A stretch of 64,000 bases of DNA, from assembly GCF_000737325.1 (NCBI RefSeq), contig NZ_CP011125.1, positions 1,922,001-1,986,000 of the forward strand, written 5' to 3'. This DNA is from Sandaracinus amylolyticus (lineage in GTDB: Bacteria > Myxococcota_A > Polyangia > Polyangiales > Sandaracinaceae). This document shows positions 40,870 through 49,386 of this stretch, piece after piece. Position 1 is the stretch's first letter. The number at the start of each line of letters is the position of its first letter. Made by a program: the position numbers and the translations under genes. Under the pieces are notes generated by a model. That model was not told where the DNA came from. It saw only the letters and a program-made list of their open reading frames with translations, and searched no databases.

Positions 40870-42024
40870 ATGCGAACGCTGGGGATCGATCTCGGGACCA
40901 CGCACACCGTCGCCGCTGCGACCGCCTCGATCGTCCCGCTGCGCGGCGACTCGGCGAAGGGCAACTCGCTGCTCCCGTCGATCGTCGCGTTCCCGCCGGC
41001 CGGCGGCGTGCTCGTCGGACAGGCGGCGCGCGAGCGCCGCGGCAACGATCCCGCGAACACGATCGTGAGCGCGAAGCGCGTGATCGGGCGCTCGTACTCG
41101 TCGTACTCGGTGCAGCGTTATCTCGAGCGCAGCGCGGTGCCGGTGGTGCGCACGTCGAGCGGCGGAACCGCGTTCGAGACGCGCGCGGGGATCGTCACGC
41201 CGGTCGACGTCGCGACGCACGTGCTGCGCGAGCTCGCGCAGGCGGGCCAGATGGACCCATCGCGGCTCTCGGCGGTGGTGTCGGTCCCCGCGGCGTTCGC
41301 GGAGCCGGAGCGCGCGGCCACGGTCGAGGCGGTGCGCGCGGCGGGCTTCGCGGAGGCGCGAGTCGTCGAGGAGCCCGTCGCCACGGCGATCGCGTACCTC
41401 GCGCGCAGCAGCCTCAAGTACGCGGTGGTCTACGACCTCGGCGGCGGCACGTTCGACGTCGCGATCGTCGACTGCTCGAAGTACCCCTTCCGCGTGATCG
41501 CGCACGGCGGTGACGCGTACCTCGGGGGCGACGACGTCGATCTCGCGCTCGCGGAGCTGGTCGCGGATCGTGTGCTGCGCGAGAGCGGTTGGGACCTCTC
41601 GACCGACGACGAGGTGTGGCAGCGCCTCTTGATCGAGGCCGAGCGCGCGAAGCTGCGCCTCGCGGTCGAGGAGCACACGACGATCGATCTCGCGGTGGTC
41701 GATCCCGCGGCGCCGACCCAGCTGACGACGCTCGGGATCGATCGGCGCGTGCTGCGTGATCGCGCGGAGGATCTGATCCGCCGCACGTTCCTGATCTGCG
41801 ATCAGGTGCTGTGCGACGCGGGCATCCGCGCGCGCGAGGTGGACGCGGTGTTCCTCGCGGGCGGCAGCACGCTGCTCCCGGGGTTGCGCGACGACGTGCG
41901 CGAGTACTTCGGCAAGCGCGCGCGCTTCGATCTCGATCCGATGCACGTCGTCGCGATCGGCGCGAGCGTCGCGGCAGCGCGCCCCGATCTGTCGGCGCTG
42001 CTCGATCCCGCCTACGTGCGCTGA
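40870..42024 (+). CDS. Hsp70-like protein, ATPase domain only
   Basis: The 384-residue actin-like ATPase has all three phosphate and connect motifs: TLGIDLGTTHTVAAAT, AVVYDLGGGTFDVAIVD and AVFLAGGSTLLPGLRDDV. The order and length match the nucleotide-binding domain of DnaK, but the protein stops there and lacks the roughly 230-residue peptide-binding domain and lid. Stand-alone NBDs of this sort occur in myxobacteria, often several per genome. The role may be as a switch rather than a chaperone. No dnaJ or grpE is adjacent. ATG 40870 starts directly on the first strand. Confidence 0.9.
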   Translation: MRTLGIDLGTTHTVAAATASIVPLRGDSAKGNSLLPSIVAFPPAGGVLVGQAARERRGNDPANTIVSAKRVIGRSYSSYSVQRYLERSAVPVVRTSSGGTAFETRAGIVTPVDVATHVLRELAQAGQMDPSRLSAVVSVPAAFAEPERAATVEAVRAAGFAEARVVEEPVATAIAYLARSSLKYAVVYDLGGGTFDVAIVDCSKYPFRVIAHGGDAYLGGDDVDLALAELVADRVLRESGWDLSTDDEVWQRLLIEAERAKLRLAVEEHTTIDLAVVDPAAPTQLTTLGIDRRVLRDRAEDLIRRTFLICDQVLCDAGIRAREVDAVFLAGGSTLLPGLRDDVREYFGKRARFDLDPMHVVAIGASVAAARPDLSALLDPAYVR

Positions 42025-42093
42025 GCGGTGAGCTGCGTGCGGGTCCCACCCGCGTGCGGTGTTTTCGCGCGCTCGCGCCACCGATGGGCCGGT

Positions 42094-42115
42094 GCACACC
42101 GCGGTTTCGGTGTGC
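42094..42115 (+). terminator. hairpin after the Hsp70-like gene
   Basis: GCACACCG (42094-42101) pairs with CGGTGTGC (42108-42115) around CGGTTT, 70 bases after the stop. There is no T tract, so termination is only probable. A smaller GCGGGT/ACCCGC hairpin lies at 42039-42053. The rest of 42025-42264 shows no gene. Confidence 0.4.
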
Positions 42116-42264
42116 CCGAACCACGCCGTTCTTGCGAGATCGCGCGGATCCAGGGCACAAACGCGATTCGCTCGCCGGCACGCGTGCTGCTCGGAGCGGG
42201 CGCTCGAGGGCTCGTCGGCGGCCGCCGACGGCCCCAAGCGACGCCAACGGAGGGAACGAGGAAC

Positions 42265-42585
42265 ATGGAGACCAAGAAGCTGACGCGTCGCGCCATGCTC
42301 GAACGCGGTGCGGTGCTGGGCCTGGTGGTGGTCGGCGCGAGCGCCGGCATCGGCTGCGGCGGTGCGGAGCTCGACTGCACGAACCCGCCCGGGCTCACCG
42401 ATGCCCAGCGCCAGCAGCGCCAGGCGCTGAGCTACGTCGATCGCTCGCCGAACACGACCCAGCGCTGCGAGACCTGCAACTTCTTCACGGCGCCCGCGCA
42501 GGCCGGTCAGTGCGGCGGATGCACGCTGAACCTCGGCGACGTGAACCCCCAGGGCTATTGCTCGAGCTACGTCGCGAGGAGCTGA
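42265..42585 (+). CDS. high-potential iron-sulfur protein (HiPIP), Tat-exported
   Basis: The 106-residue product has a twin-arginine signal (KKLTRRAMLERGAVLGLVVV) and a mature part of about 75 residues. Cys spacing fits a HiPIP: C68 and C71 (CETCNFF), C83/C86 (CGGC) and C99 (GYCSSY). It holds a [4Fe-4S] cluster as a periplasmic electron carrier. The cofactor is inserted before export, which explains the Tat signal. An extra C31/C38 pair follows the signal and may be a lipobox (GIGC) or a disulfide. ATG 42265 follows GGAGG and GAGG. The di-heme peroxidase begins nine bases after its stop, so it is the likely electron donor or acceptor. Confidence 0.9.
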   Translation: METKKLTRRAMLERGAVLGLVVVGASAGIGCGGAELDCTNPPGLTDAQRQQRQALSYVDRSPNTTQRCETCNFFTAPAQAGQCGGCTLNLGDVNPQGYCSSYVARS

Positions 42586-42593
42586 GACATCCG

Positions 42594-43682
42594 ATGAACA
42601 TCCGTCGCTTCCTTCTCATCACGAGCGCGCTCTCGCTCGCCGCGTGCGGCTCGGGCGAGAGCGCATCGTCGCCAGCGACCACCGAGACGCCGACGGTCGC
42701 GAGCGCGCCGACGACGCCGCCCACGCCGGTGATCGAGCCGCTGCCCGAGGTGCAGACCGACGCGCGCAAGGTCGCGCTCGGCCGGCGGCTCTTCCACGAC
42801 ACGCGCTTGTCGGGGGACGAGACGCTCTCGTGCTCGACGTGCCACTCGCTCGACCACGGCGGCGCCGAGCCGCGCCGCACGTCGACGGGCATCCGCGGGC
42901 AGATCGGTCCGATCAACTCGCCGACCGTGCTCAACGCGGGCTTCAACTTCGTGCAGTTCTGGGATGGGCGCGCCGCGGATCTCCAGGCGCAGGCCGCGGG
43001 CCCGGTCGCGAACCCGATCGAGATGGGCGCGACCTGGGAGCAGGTGACGCAGCGTCTCGCGGCGGACGCCGAGATCACCGCGGAGCTCGCCGCGATCTAC
43101 GGCGGCGAGGGCGCGGCCGCGGTCACGCAGGCGAACGTGACCGACGCGATCGCCGAGTACGAGCGCTCGCTCGTGACGCCGTCGCGCTTCGATCGCTTCC
43201 TGCGCGGTGAGCAGAGCGCGCTGACCGACGACGAGCGCCGCGGCTACGAGACGTTCCAGCAGGTCGGCTGCACGAGCTGCCACCGGGGCGTGAACGTCGG
43301 CGGCACGATGTACCAGCGGATGGGCCTGGTGCGCCGCACGTACTTCGAGGATCGCGGCGGGCCGCTCACCGAGGCCGACATGGGCCGCTTCAACGTCACG
43401 CACGCGGAGGCGGACCGGCACATGTTCAAGGTGCCGACGCTGCGCAACGTCGCGCTGACCGCGCCGTATCTCCACGACGGCTCGCAGCAGACGCTCGACG
43501 ACACGGTGCGCGTGATGGGTCGCTACCAGCTGGGCCGCGAGCTCGAGGCGGAGCAGGTCCGCGTGATCGTCGCGTTCCTGAATTCACTGACCGGCGAGCT
43601 GCCCGCACATGCGCGCATGCCCACGACGGCGCCGGCGGACGCACCTGCGCCGACCGCGCCCGAGGCGCCCGCGACGCCCTGA
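42594..43682 (+). CDS. di-heme cytochrome c peroxidase, lipoprotein
   Basis: The 362-residue product has lipobox SLAAC, a Thr/Pro-rich linker, then a complete CcpA/MauG-type protein. The N-terminal low-potential heme site is CSTCH, with FHDTRLSGDETLSCSTC before it and FNFVQFWDGRAADLQAQA after. The C-terminal high-potential site is CTSCHRG. FKVPTLRNVALTAPYLHDGS precedes the end and supplies ligand residues. The family reduces H2O2 to water in the periplasm using small redox proteins. The coupled HiPIP is a plausible donor. The tail (PTTAPADAPAPTAPEAP) is a linker. ATG 42594 is nine bases from the HiPIP stop, with GAGGAG in the end of that gene. Confidence 0.94.
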   Translation: MNIRRFLLITSALSLAACGSGESASSPATTETPTVASAPTTPPTPVIEPLPEVQTDARKVALGRRLFHDTRLSGDETLSCSTCHSLDHGGAEPRRTSTGIRGQIGPINSPTVLNAGFNFVQFWDGRAADLQAQAAGPVANPIEMGATWEQVTQRLAADAEITAELAAIYGGEGAAAVTQANVTDAIAEYERSLVTPSRFDRFLRGEQSALTDDERRGYETFQQVGCTSCHRGVNVGGTMYQRMGLVRRTYFEDRGGPLTEADMGRFNVTHAEADRHMFKVPTLRNVALTAPYLHDGSQQTLDDTVRVMGRYQLGRELEAEQVRVIVAFLNSLTGELPAHARMPTTAPADAPAPTAPEAPATP

Positions 43683-43732
43683 TCGGATTCCATCGAGCGA
43701 CGACGGATGCGTGCATGTGAGCACGCGTCGGG

Positions 43733-43769
43733 AGAGGTGCCGCGGTGACGTGGCACCTCTTTCCTTTTT
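43733..43769 (+). terminator. rho-independent terminator after the HiPIP/peroxidase operon
   Basis: A 9-bp perfect stem AGAGGTGCC (43733-43741) and GGCACCTCT (43752-43760), with a 10-base loop, is followed by TTCCTTTTT. It is one of the clearest intrinsic terminators in this GC-rich window and marks the end of the two-gene unit. Confidence 0.9.
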
Positions 43770-43937
43770 GAAGAAACGCGTGGGGTTGGCCATCGAAGGG
43801 GCGCTAACCTGGCCCGGCTGCGGAGGCTCCTGCTCCGCACGAAATGGTTCGTCGACGTCGAGGCCCGCGCGCTCTCCGGAGCGTGCGGGCGGTGGCTCCC
43901 GCGGGGCCCTCGGCGGCGGCGCACGCAAGGAGGATCG

Positions 43938-44948
43938 ATGCGCTCTCTGACGCTCTCGATGGCGTTCTTCGCGCTGATGAAGCTCTGTGGATCGAGTGAA
44001 CAACCCACGCCGCCCGTTGGAGCAGCCGCCACGGGCGCGCTGACGGTGACCGCGCAGCACGGCGGAGTGATGGTCGCTGCGAGCGACGACGCCTGGATCG
44101 AGCTGGTCACGAAGCAGGACGGACAAGTCGAGGCCTACGTCGTCGACGCGACCGGCGCGCCGCTGCCGCACGAGCAGGCGCAGGTGACGACGGTGCAGGT
44201 GCAGGGCAGCGATGGCCGCCCGCACGACGTCGCGCTCGCGTGGGACGAAGGGCAGCGCCGGTACGCGGGCCGCGTCGAGGTGACGCCGGTCGCCGCGCCC
44301 GCCGAGGTGCAGCTCGTGGTGCGCGGTCAGCCGCGTCGCGCGCGCGCGCCGCAGGTCGTGCTCGTGCCGCCGACGCCGCCGAGCGCGACGGTCGTCGTCG
44401 GCGCGCCGCAGCCGCCGCGCGCGACCGTGGTGGTCGAGCGCCCGCAGGCCCCGCAGGCGACCGTGGTGGTGCAGCCGCCGCAGCCGCCGAGCGCGACCGT
44501 GGTGGTGCAGCCGCCGCAGCCGCCGCACGCGACCGTCGTGGTGCAGGCGCCCGAGCCGCCGCGCGCGAGCGTGGTGGTGCAGGCGCCGGAGCCGCCGCGC
44601 GCTGCGATCGTCGTGGAGCGCCCGCGCGCGAGCGCGCAGGTCGTCGTGACGCCGCCGACCGCGCCGCGTGCGACGGTCGTGGTCGCCCCGCCGCCGCCGC
44701 CGGTGGTGGTCGCGCCGCCGCGTCCGGGCGTGATCGTGGTCGAGGGTGACGGTCATCCCGGCCGTGGTCGCGGTCACGCGTACGGTCGCCGCGGTCGCGA
44801 GGCCGAGGCGAGCGTCGTGGTCTCGCCTCCCCGTCCTGGCGCGGTGATCGTGGCGCCGCCGAGCCCCGGCCGCGTGTCGGTGAGCGCTGGCGTCGAAGTG
44901 CGCGGCGGCGGTGGTGGCGGTGGTCGCGGCCGCGGCCGCGGTCACTGA
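43938..44948 (+). CDS. exported Pro/Val-repeat protein
   Basis: The 336-residue product has a short signal-like start (LTLSMAFFALMKLCGSS). A beta-rich region covers about 35-130 (GALTVTAQHGGVMVAASDDA, VEAYVVDATGAPLPHEQAQV). Then come roughly a dozen units of P-P-x-x-P-P-x-A-T-V-V-V-Q, covering about 138-240. A Gly/Arg/His-rich tail (HPGRGRGHAYGRRG, GGGGGGGRGRGRGH) ends it. The Pro/Val units would form an extended wall- or membrane-spanning rod. The basic Gly-Arg tail may bind nucleic acid or polysaccharide. Function unknown. ATG 43938 follows AAGGAGG. The terminator upstream shows it has its own promoter. Confidence 0.75.
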   Translation: MRSLTLSMAFFALMKLCGSSEQPTPPVGAAATGALTVTAQHGGVMVAASDDAWIELVTKQDGQVEAYVVDATGAPLPHEQAQVTTVQVQGSDGRPHDVALAWDEGQRRYAGRVEVTPVAAPAEVQLVVRGQPRRARAPQVVLVPPTPPSATVVVGAPQPPRATVVVERPQAPQATVVVQPPQPPSATVVVQPPQPPHATVVVQAPEPPRASVVVQAPEPPRAAIVVERPRASAQVVVTPPTAPRATVVVAPPPPPVVVAPPRPGVIVVEGDGHPGRGRGHAYGRRGREAEASVVVSPPRPGAVIVAPPSPGRVSVSAGVEVRGGGGGGGRGRGRGH

Positions 44949-44977
44949 TCGACGCCCAGGGAACTGAGCACCCCACA

Positions 44978-45024
44978 CGAAGGCGCGGGAACGGAGCATG
45001 TTCTGCTCCGGGCCTGCGCCTTCG
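44978..45024. terminator. two-part hairpin between repeat protein and lipoprotein genes
   Basis: The outer stem CGAAGGCGC (44978-44986) pairs with GCGCCTTCG (45016-45024). The inner stem CGGAGCA (44992-44998) pairs with TGCTCCG (45004-45010). The internal loop is GGGAA/GGCCT. It lies 30 bases after the stop of the repeat protein. It lacks T residues, so it may terminate, protect the 3' end, or act as a leader of the next operon. Confidence 0.6.
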
Positions 45025-45087
45025 GCGTTCCGTCCCCAGTTTCAGCGCGGATCGTGTGCGGCACGGGCGCTGCTCTGGCGCCCCCAC

Positions 45088-45663
45088 ATGCGTGCTCGTG
45101 CGCTCCTCCTCGCGATGCTCCTCGCCGGCTGTGACGGCGTCGTCCTCGGTGGTGCGGCCGGTCCGACCGCCAGCGCGCCGAGCGATCCAGGCCCGGGCGA
45201 TCCGAGCGAGCCCGGCGAGCCGACGATCCCCGACGATCCCTTCGCGCTCGATCGCGAGACGCCGCGACTCCTGCCGTTCGAGACGCGCCTCGCACGCGTC
45301 GCGGCGGTCGCGGGCATCGAGACCGGCGATCCCTTGCTCGCGCCGATGCGCGATCAGGCGGTCGCGCTCGGCGGCTACGATCACTCGCGCGGCATCCTCC
45401 CGGACTCCTCGTGGAACGCGACGCGCATCGCGGGCTGGGTGCGCGCGCTGCGGCCGGTCTGCCAGTCGGACGCGATGCGCACGCGCTATCCGGCGTTGCC
45501 GGGCGCGGATCTCGACGCGCTGATCCAGGCGGCGTGGGGACGCGCCGCGACGGCCGAGGATCGCAGCGAGATCGAGAGCGCGGTCGCGGGGCTGCCCGAG
45601 GACGCGGCGCGCGAGAGCGCGTGTCTCGCGGTGCTCTCGGCGGGCGAGGCGGTGCTCCAGTGA
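45088..45663 (+). CDS. lipoprotein of unknown function (first gene of secreted trio)
   Basis: The 191-residue product has signal RARALLLAMLLAGCDGVVLG (lipobox LAGC) and a Pro/Asp/Gly linker. A helical domain with two Cys follows (VRALRPVCQSDAMRTRYPAL, ARESACLAVLSAGEAVL). No heme motif and no known family are visible. ATG 45088 gives the correct signal; a longer reading from 44998 begins inside the hairpin. The next gene starts at GTG 45660 inside its last codons, so the two are translated together, and a third gene is coupled after that. It may be an accessory of the mono-heme lipoprotein. Confidence 0.78.
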   Translation: MRARALLLAMLLAGCDGVVLGGAAGPTASAPSDPGPGDPSEPGEPTIPDDPFALDRETPRLLPFETRLARVAAVAGIETGDPLLAPMRDQAVALGGYDHSRGILPDSSWNATRIAGWVRALRPVCQSDAMRTRYPALPGADLDALIQAAWGRAATAEDRSEIESAVAGLPEDAARESACLAVLSAGEAVLQ

Positions 45664-46877
45664 AGCGCCTGCTGCTCGCGACGCTGCTCGCCGGATGCAG
45701 CGCGTCGCTCGGTGAGCCCGGCGAGGGCATGACGCACCCGCCGGTCCCGAACGATCCACGCGATCCCGCCGAGCCGAACCAGCCCGAGCCGTTCACGCCG
45801 GAGGAGCGCGAGGTGACGCTCGACGACGTCTCCGCGACGCAGGCCGAGGCGTACCTCGCGCTGATCGCGCCGGTGATGGTCGAGCGCACGCTCTCGGACG
45901 ACGAGCGGAGCGAGATCGCGGCGATGGGCGGCGCGGCGATCCCGAGCGTGATCGCGTCGTGGGCCGAAGAGCCGGGCCTGCCGCGCGCGGCGCGACGGAT
46001 GATCGAGACCGCGCTCGGCGTGAGCGGCGGCGTCGATCCGAGCGGCATCGACTTCGGCGCGCCGGGGCGCATCGTCGAGCACGTCGTGCGCGAGGGCCGT
46101 CCGTGGCCCGAGATCCTCACGAGCACGCAGTGCTTCGACGCGAGCGGCGCGGCCGCCGAGTGCGACACCGGGGCGCCCTACGCGGCCGGTGTGATCACGA
46201 CGCGCGCGTTCATGGCGGCGCGCCAGGGGCGCTTCAACCTCACGCGCGCGGGCACGATCACGCGCACGTTCCTCTGCCGCAACTACCCGCTCGAGGTCGA
46301 GCTCGAGCCGCCGCTCGAGCGCGATCGACTGATGCCGATGTTCCGCGCGCTCACCGCCGAAGAGCAGACGGATCCCGAGGCCGCGATGAGCGGGCTCGCG
46401 AACGGGTTCCACTGCTACGCGTGCCACGGACAGTTCGGCGCGCACGCGCAGCTCTTCGTGCGCTTCGACGTGAGCGGGCGCTGGCGCGAGGACGCGACCG
46501 GCGAGCAGCGCGAGGGCGGCATGCCCGGGGAGTCGTTCGGCGGGCTCATGGCCTCGCACCTCGAGCCGCCGTGGCGCGCGAACGAGACGTCGCAGATGGT
46601 CGGGCGCGAGGTCGCGAACCTCTCCGAGGCGATGGCCGCGCTCACCGAGAGCGACGCGTTCTGGGAGTGCGCGTCACAGCGCGTGCTCGAGGCCGCGCTC
46701 GATCTCGATCCCGACCGCGGCGTCGAGGCCGAGCTGCTCGTCGACATCGCCGATGCGGCGCGCGCGCGCGCTGCGAGCCCCACGTTCATCGACCTCGTCG
46801 TCGCCGCGCTCGCGCATCCGCGCGTCGCGTACGCGGTCGCCCGTCAGCTCTCGTCGTCGCCCTCGGAGGCCCCGTGA
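45660..46877 (+). CDS. mono-heme lipoprotein (second gene of secreted trio)
   Basis: The 405-residue product has signal KRLLLATLLAGCSASLG (lipobox LAGC), a Pro/Asp-rich linker, and a domain containing one c-type heme site CYACH (GFHCYACHGQFGAHAQLFVR). The region before (ITRTFLCRNYPLEVELEPPL) and after (GMPGESFGGLMASHLEPPW) recalls, in order and spacing, the DUF1588/DUF1585-type cytochromes that pair with Tat-exported DUF1501 or DUF1552 proteins in planctomycetes and myxobacteria. I could not place it in a named family with certainty. GTG 45660 overlaps the previous gene. It is coupled at its 3' end to the DUF1501-like gene. Confidence 0.82.
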   Translation: MKRLLLATLLAGCSASLGEPGEGMTHPPVPNDPRDPAEPNQPEPFTPEEREVTLDDVSATQAEAYLALIAPVMVERTLSDDERSEIAAMGGAAIPSVIASWAEEPGLPRAARRMIETALGVSGGVDPSGIDFGAPGRIVEHVVREGRPWPEILTSTQCFDASGAAAECDTGAPYAAGVITTRAFMAARQGRFNLTRAGTITRTFLCRNYPLEVELEPPLERDRLMPMFRALTAEEQTDPEAAMSGLANGFHCYACHGQFGAHAQLFVRFDVSGRWREDATGEQREGGMPGESFGGLMASHLEPPWRANETSQMVGREVANLSEAMAALTESDAFWECASQRVLEAALDLDPDRGVEAELLVDIADAARARAASPTFIDLVVAALAHPRVAYAVARQLSSSPSEAP

Positions 46878-48436
46878 AGAAGCTCTACGAGATCGAGCGC
46901 ATGAGCGCGGTGCAGCGGCGCTCGTTCCTGAAGCTCCTCGGCGTCGCGCTCGCCGCGCCCGCCGTGCCCAGCGCGCTGCGCTTCGCCGCGAACGAGATGG
47001 TCGGCGGCACCGCGTACGCGCAGGATCGCGAGATGGAGACGATCTTCATCGAGATCGATCTCCGTGATCAGTGGGACCAGATGCACGTGATGGTGCCGCC
47101 GGGGATCGCGACGCACTCGAACGTGGTGCGCGGCGAGACCGGCGACGGCATCACGATGTTCGCGCAGCAGAGCGAGATCCGTCGCACCGCGAGCGGCGTG
47201 TACCTCACCGCCGACTCGTACGAGCTCGAGCCTCACCTCGACACGATCGCGCAGATCGATCACTGCGAGGCCTCGAGCGGCGCGATCCACGGGCACGAAG
47301 CGGGCAACGCGATCCGCTCGCCCGGTCGCGCGGAAGAACGGCTCGCCGGCACGATGGCGATGTTCGAGAACGATCCCGCGACGGGCGACGGCGGGAACAT
47401 GCGCTGGTACGCGAGCGTCCCGACGCCCGCGTCGCTGCACAACCACTGGGCGAAGCTCACCGATCCGTCGCTGCGCAACGGCGTCGCGTTCAAGGGCCTC
47501 TCGCGCTCGAACCACACCGTCTTCCACTTCGGCGCGGGGCTGCCGGGCGCGGAGCTCGATCGCATCCGCTCGCGCTCGCAGCTCTTCGATGCGTTCCCCG
47601 CGTTCGTCGAGGACCTCAACGTGGTGCCGACCCCCGAGCAGGCCGACGCGCTGCGTGCGGTGCTCGGGCGCCTCGATCAGCGCTTCCTGTCGCGCCGCGG
47701 GTTCGTCGACAGCGTGCGCACCGGGCACGCGCAGCAGATCGACGAGGCGCGCGAGATCCTCCACGTGCGCGAGCCGCGCGTGCTCTCGCTGCCGCTCACC
47801 GACGAAGAGCGCGCGTTCTGGAGCGAGGGCGTGCCCAACCAGATGTGCACCGAGGCCGACACCGAGAGCTTCGAGTGCCCCGACGATCGCGTGAAGGCGC
47901 ACATCTGGGAGCAGACCGCGTACGCGTTCAAGCTCGTGAACGCGGGCGTGACGCGCACCGTCGCGCTCGAGTTCGACTACATGGATCTGCACGGCTTCCG
48001 CCCCGAGCTCTCGGTGCGCACGCAGGCGAAGCAGATCTCGAAGCCGCTCGCGCGCCTGATCACGAAGCTCAAGGAGGCAGGCCTCTACGAGCGCACGGTG
48101 ATCGCGGTGTACACGCTCGACGGCAGCCGCAGCCCGAAGGCCGCGAGCTACGGCAACGACGGCAAGAACACGCTGATCCTCGCGGGCGGGAAGATCCGCG
48201 GCGGCTACTGGGGCGACATCCGCCTGACGAACGAGAGCGGGCGCAACGGGTTCACCTATCACCCGCCGGATGCCGAGACCGGCGCGCCGACCGGCTCCTT
48301 CCGCGGCACCGACGGACGCCTCGACAGCGCGCGCGTGTGGCGGACCGTGATGCGCGCGGCGGGCGTGCCCGACGCGATGTGCGACGAGCACGCGCAGGTG
48401 CAGGGCAAGACGCCGCTCGGCTTCGTGCTGCGCTGA
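46874..48436 (+). CDS. Tat-exported DUF1501-like protein (third gene of secreted trio)
   Basis: The 520-residue product has a Tat signal (AVQRRSFLKLLGVALAAPAV). The body resembles DUF1501/alkaline-phosphatase-like proteins, with TIFIEIDLRDQWDQMHVMVP, IDHCEASSGAIHGHEAGNAI, KGLSRSNHTVFHFGAGLPGA and a C-terminal block with TVIAVYTLDGSRSPKAASYG and RGGYWGDIRL. Family members lie beside c-type cytochromes, and their chemistry is not established. GTG 46874 overlaps the preceding stop (GTGA). A strong hairpin follows. With the two lipoproteins it forms a tight secreted module that may act on an extracellular substrate, passing electrons through the heme. Confidence 0.83.
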   Translation: MKKLYEIERMSAVQRRSFLKLLGVALAAPAVPSALRFAANEMVGGTAYAQDREMETIFIEIDLRDQWDQMHVMVPPGIATHSNVVRGETGDGITMFAQQSEIRRTASGVYLTADSYELEPHLDTIAQIDHCEASSGAIHGHEAGNAIRSPGRAEERLAGTMAMFENDPATGDGGNMRWYASVPTPASLHNHWAKLTDPSLRNGVAFKGLSRSNHTVFHFGAGLPGAELDRIRSRSQLFDAFPAFVEDLNVVPTPEQADALRAVLGRLDQRFLSRRGFVDSVRTGHAQQIDEAREILHVREPRVLSLPLTDEERAFWSEGVPNQMCTEADTESFECPDDRVKAHIWEQTAYAFKLVNAGVTRTVALEFDYMDLHGFRPELSVRTQAKQISKPLARLITKLKEAGLYERTVIAVYTLDGSRSPKAASYGNDGKNTLILAGGKIRGGYWGDIRLTNESGRNGFTYHPPDAETGAPTGSFRGTDGRLDSARVWRTVMRAAGVPDAMCDEHAQVQGKTPLGFVLR

Positions 48437-48444
48437 ACGAGGGT

Positions 48445-48467
48445 GCGCCCGCGCGGGTCGCGGGCGC
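48445..48467. terminator. 9-bp GC hairpin shared by two convergent genes
   Basis: GCGCCCGCG (48445-48453) and CGCGGGCGC (48459-48467) pair perfectly around CGGGT, between the DUF1501-like stop and the TetR stop. It probably serves both strands. Confidence 0.65.
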
Positions 48468-48470
48468 CGA

Positions 48471-49193
48471 TCAGCGGCGGCTGGTCGAGCCGCTCGTGCC
48501 GGTCGTCGGGGTCACGCGGCGATGTTTGCCCGACGACTTCTTCGCGCGCGGCGAGGGCTGCGCGTGATCGGGATGGAGCGGCAGCGCGGGCGTGCGCTCG
48601 TCGCCGTCGGTGAGCGTCGCCGACACGATGCGGAGCAGCACCGCCTTGCGCCGCGCGATGTCGTGCTCGTTGATCGTGCGATCGAACGGCAGCGTGTCGG
48701 CGACGCGCTCCGCGGCCGCCATGAACGCCTCGAAGATCAGCGGGTCGACCTGCGGCCGTCCACCGACGACCATCTCGTGCTGCCACTGATCGCGCAGCGT
48801 CTTCATGACGACCTCGCGATGACGCACGAGATGGCTGTGCGGGCTGCGCGTCTCCATGTCGAGCACGCGCCCGAGGCGACCGAGCCCGGCGCGCCACCGC
48901 AGGTACGCCTCGATGACCGCGGCGAGACGCGCCATGCCGCCCTCGGCGCTGACGAGCGCGTGGTGCATGCGCTCGAGCGCGTCCGCGTGATGCATCGCGG
49001 AGAGCGTCTCGAACACGTCGTCCTTGCTCTCGAAGAGCTTGTAGAACGTCGGGCGAGACACGCCGGACTCCTGGAGGATGTCCTCCACGCGCGTGTTCGC
49101 ATAACCGAGCGCGCCGAACGCGGTCGCTGCGCCAATTAGGATCTTGTCGCGGAATTCCACTGGAACTGGTTTATCAGGGGATGGCGTTGACAC
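48471..49193 (-). CDS. TetR-family transcriptional regulator
   Basis: The 240-residue product has an N-terminal TetR helix-turn-helix at about 14-60: KILIGAATAFGALGYANTRV, EDILQESGVSRPTFYKLFES and KDDVFETL. The C-terminal ligand domain includes LERMHHALVSAEGGMARLAA and HLVRHREVVMKTLRDQWQHE. A basic Ser/Thr tail (HAQPSPRAKKSSGKHRRV) of about 35 residues exceeds the family norm. GTG 49193 is the start; the codons overlap the -35 box of the divergent promoter. It is divergent from the Cys-rich repeat lipoprotein, and a 7-bp palindrome in the shared region is the likely operator. Confidence 0.93.
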   Translation of the reverse strand: MSTPSPDKPVPVEFRDKILIGAATAFGALGYANTRVEDILQESGVSRPTFYKLFESKDDVFETLSAMHHADALERMHHALVSAEGGMARLAAVIEAYLRWRAGLGRLGRVLDMETRSPHSHLVRHREVVMKTLRDQWQHEMVVGGRPQVDPLIFEAFMAAAERVADTLPFDRTINEHDIARRKAVLLRIVSATLTDGDERTPALPLHPDHAQPSPRAKKSSGKHRRVTPTTGTSGSTSRR

Positions 49194-49219
49194 GTATGTT
49201 CGCGCATCGATAATGCGCG
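49187..49219 (+). promoter_or_regulatory. promoter TTGACA-N16-GATAAT with overlapping CGCGCAT-N5-ATGCGCG operator
   Basis: A near-consensus sigma-70 promoter: TTGACA 49187-49192, 16-base spacer, GATAAT 49209-49214. The inverted repeat CGCGCAT (49201-49207) and ATGCGCG (49213-49219) straddles the -10 box. It points toward the Cys-rich lipoprotein, 170 bases ahead of its start, and overlaps the TetR start codon on the other strand. Repressor binding would block the promoter and probably TetR itself. Confidence 0.75.
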
Positions 49220-49386
49220 TGTTAACTCACGCTGTCTTGTCTTCTGGCGGAGTGCTCGTCCCGCAGGTCCCGGACGGCAGCGCGCGAAGCGCGCGGACGG
49301 TAGGGAACGGCGGGCGAGCCGTAACTCTCACGGTTTCTTGGCTCATGCGCTCCGGCTGGGGAAGCCGGAAGAACAGGGGATGGGTG

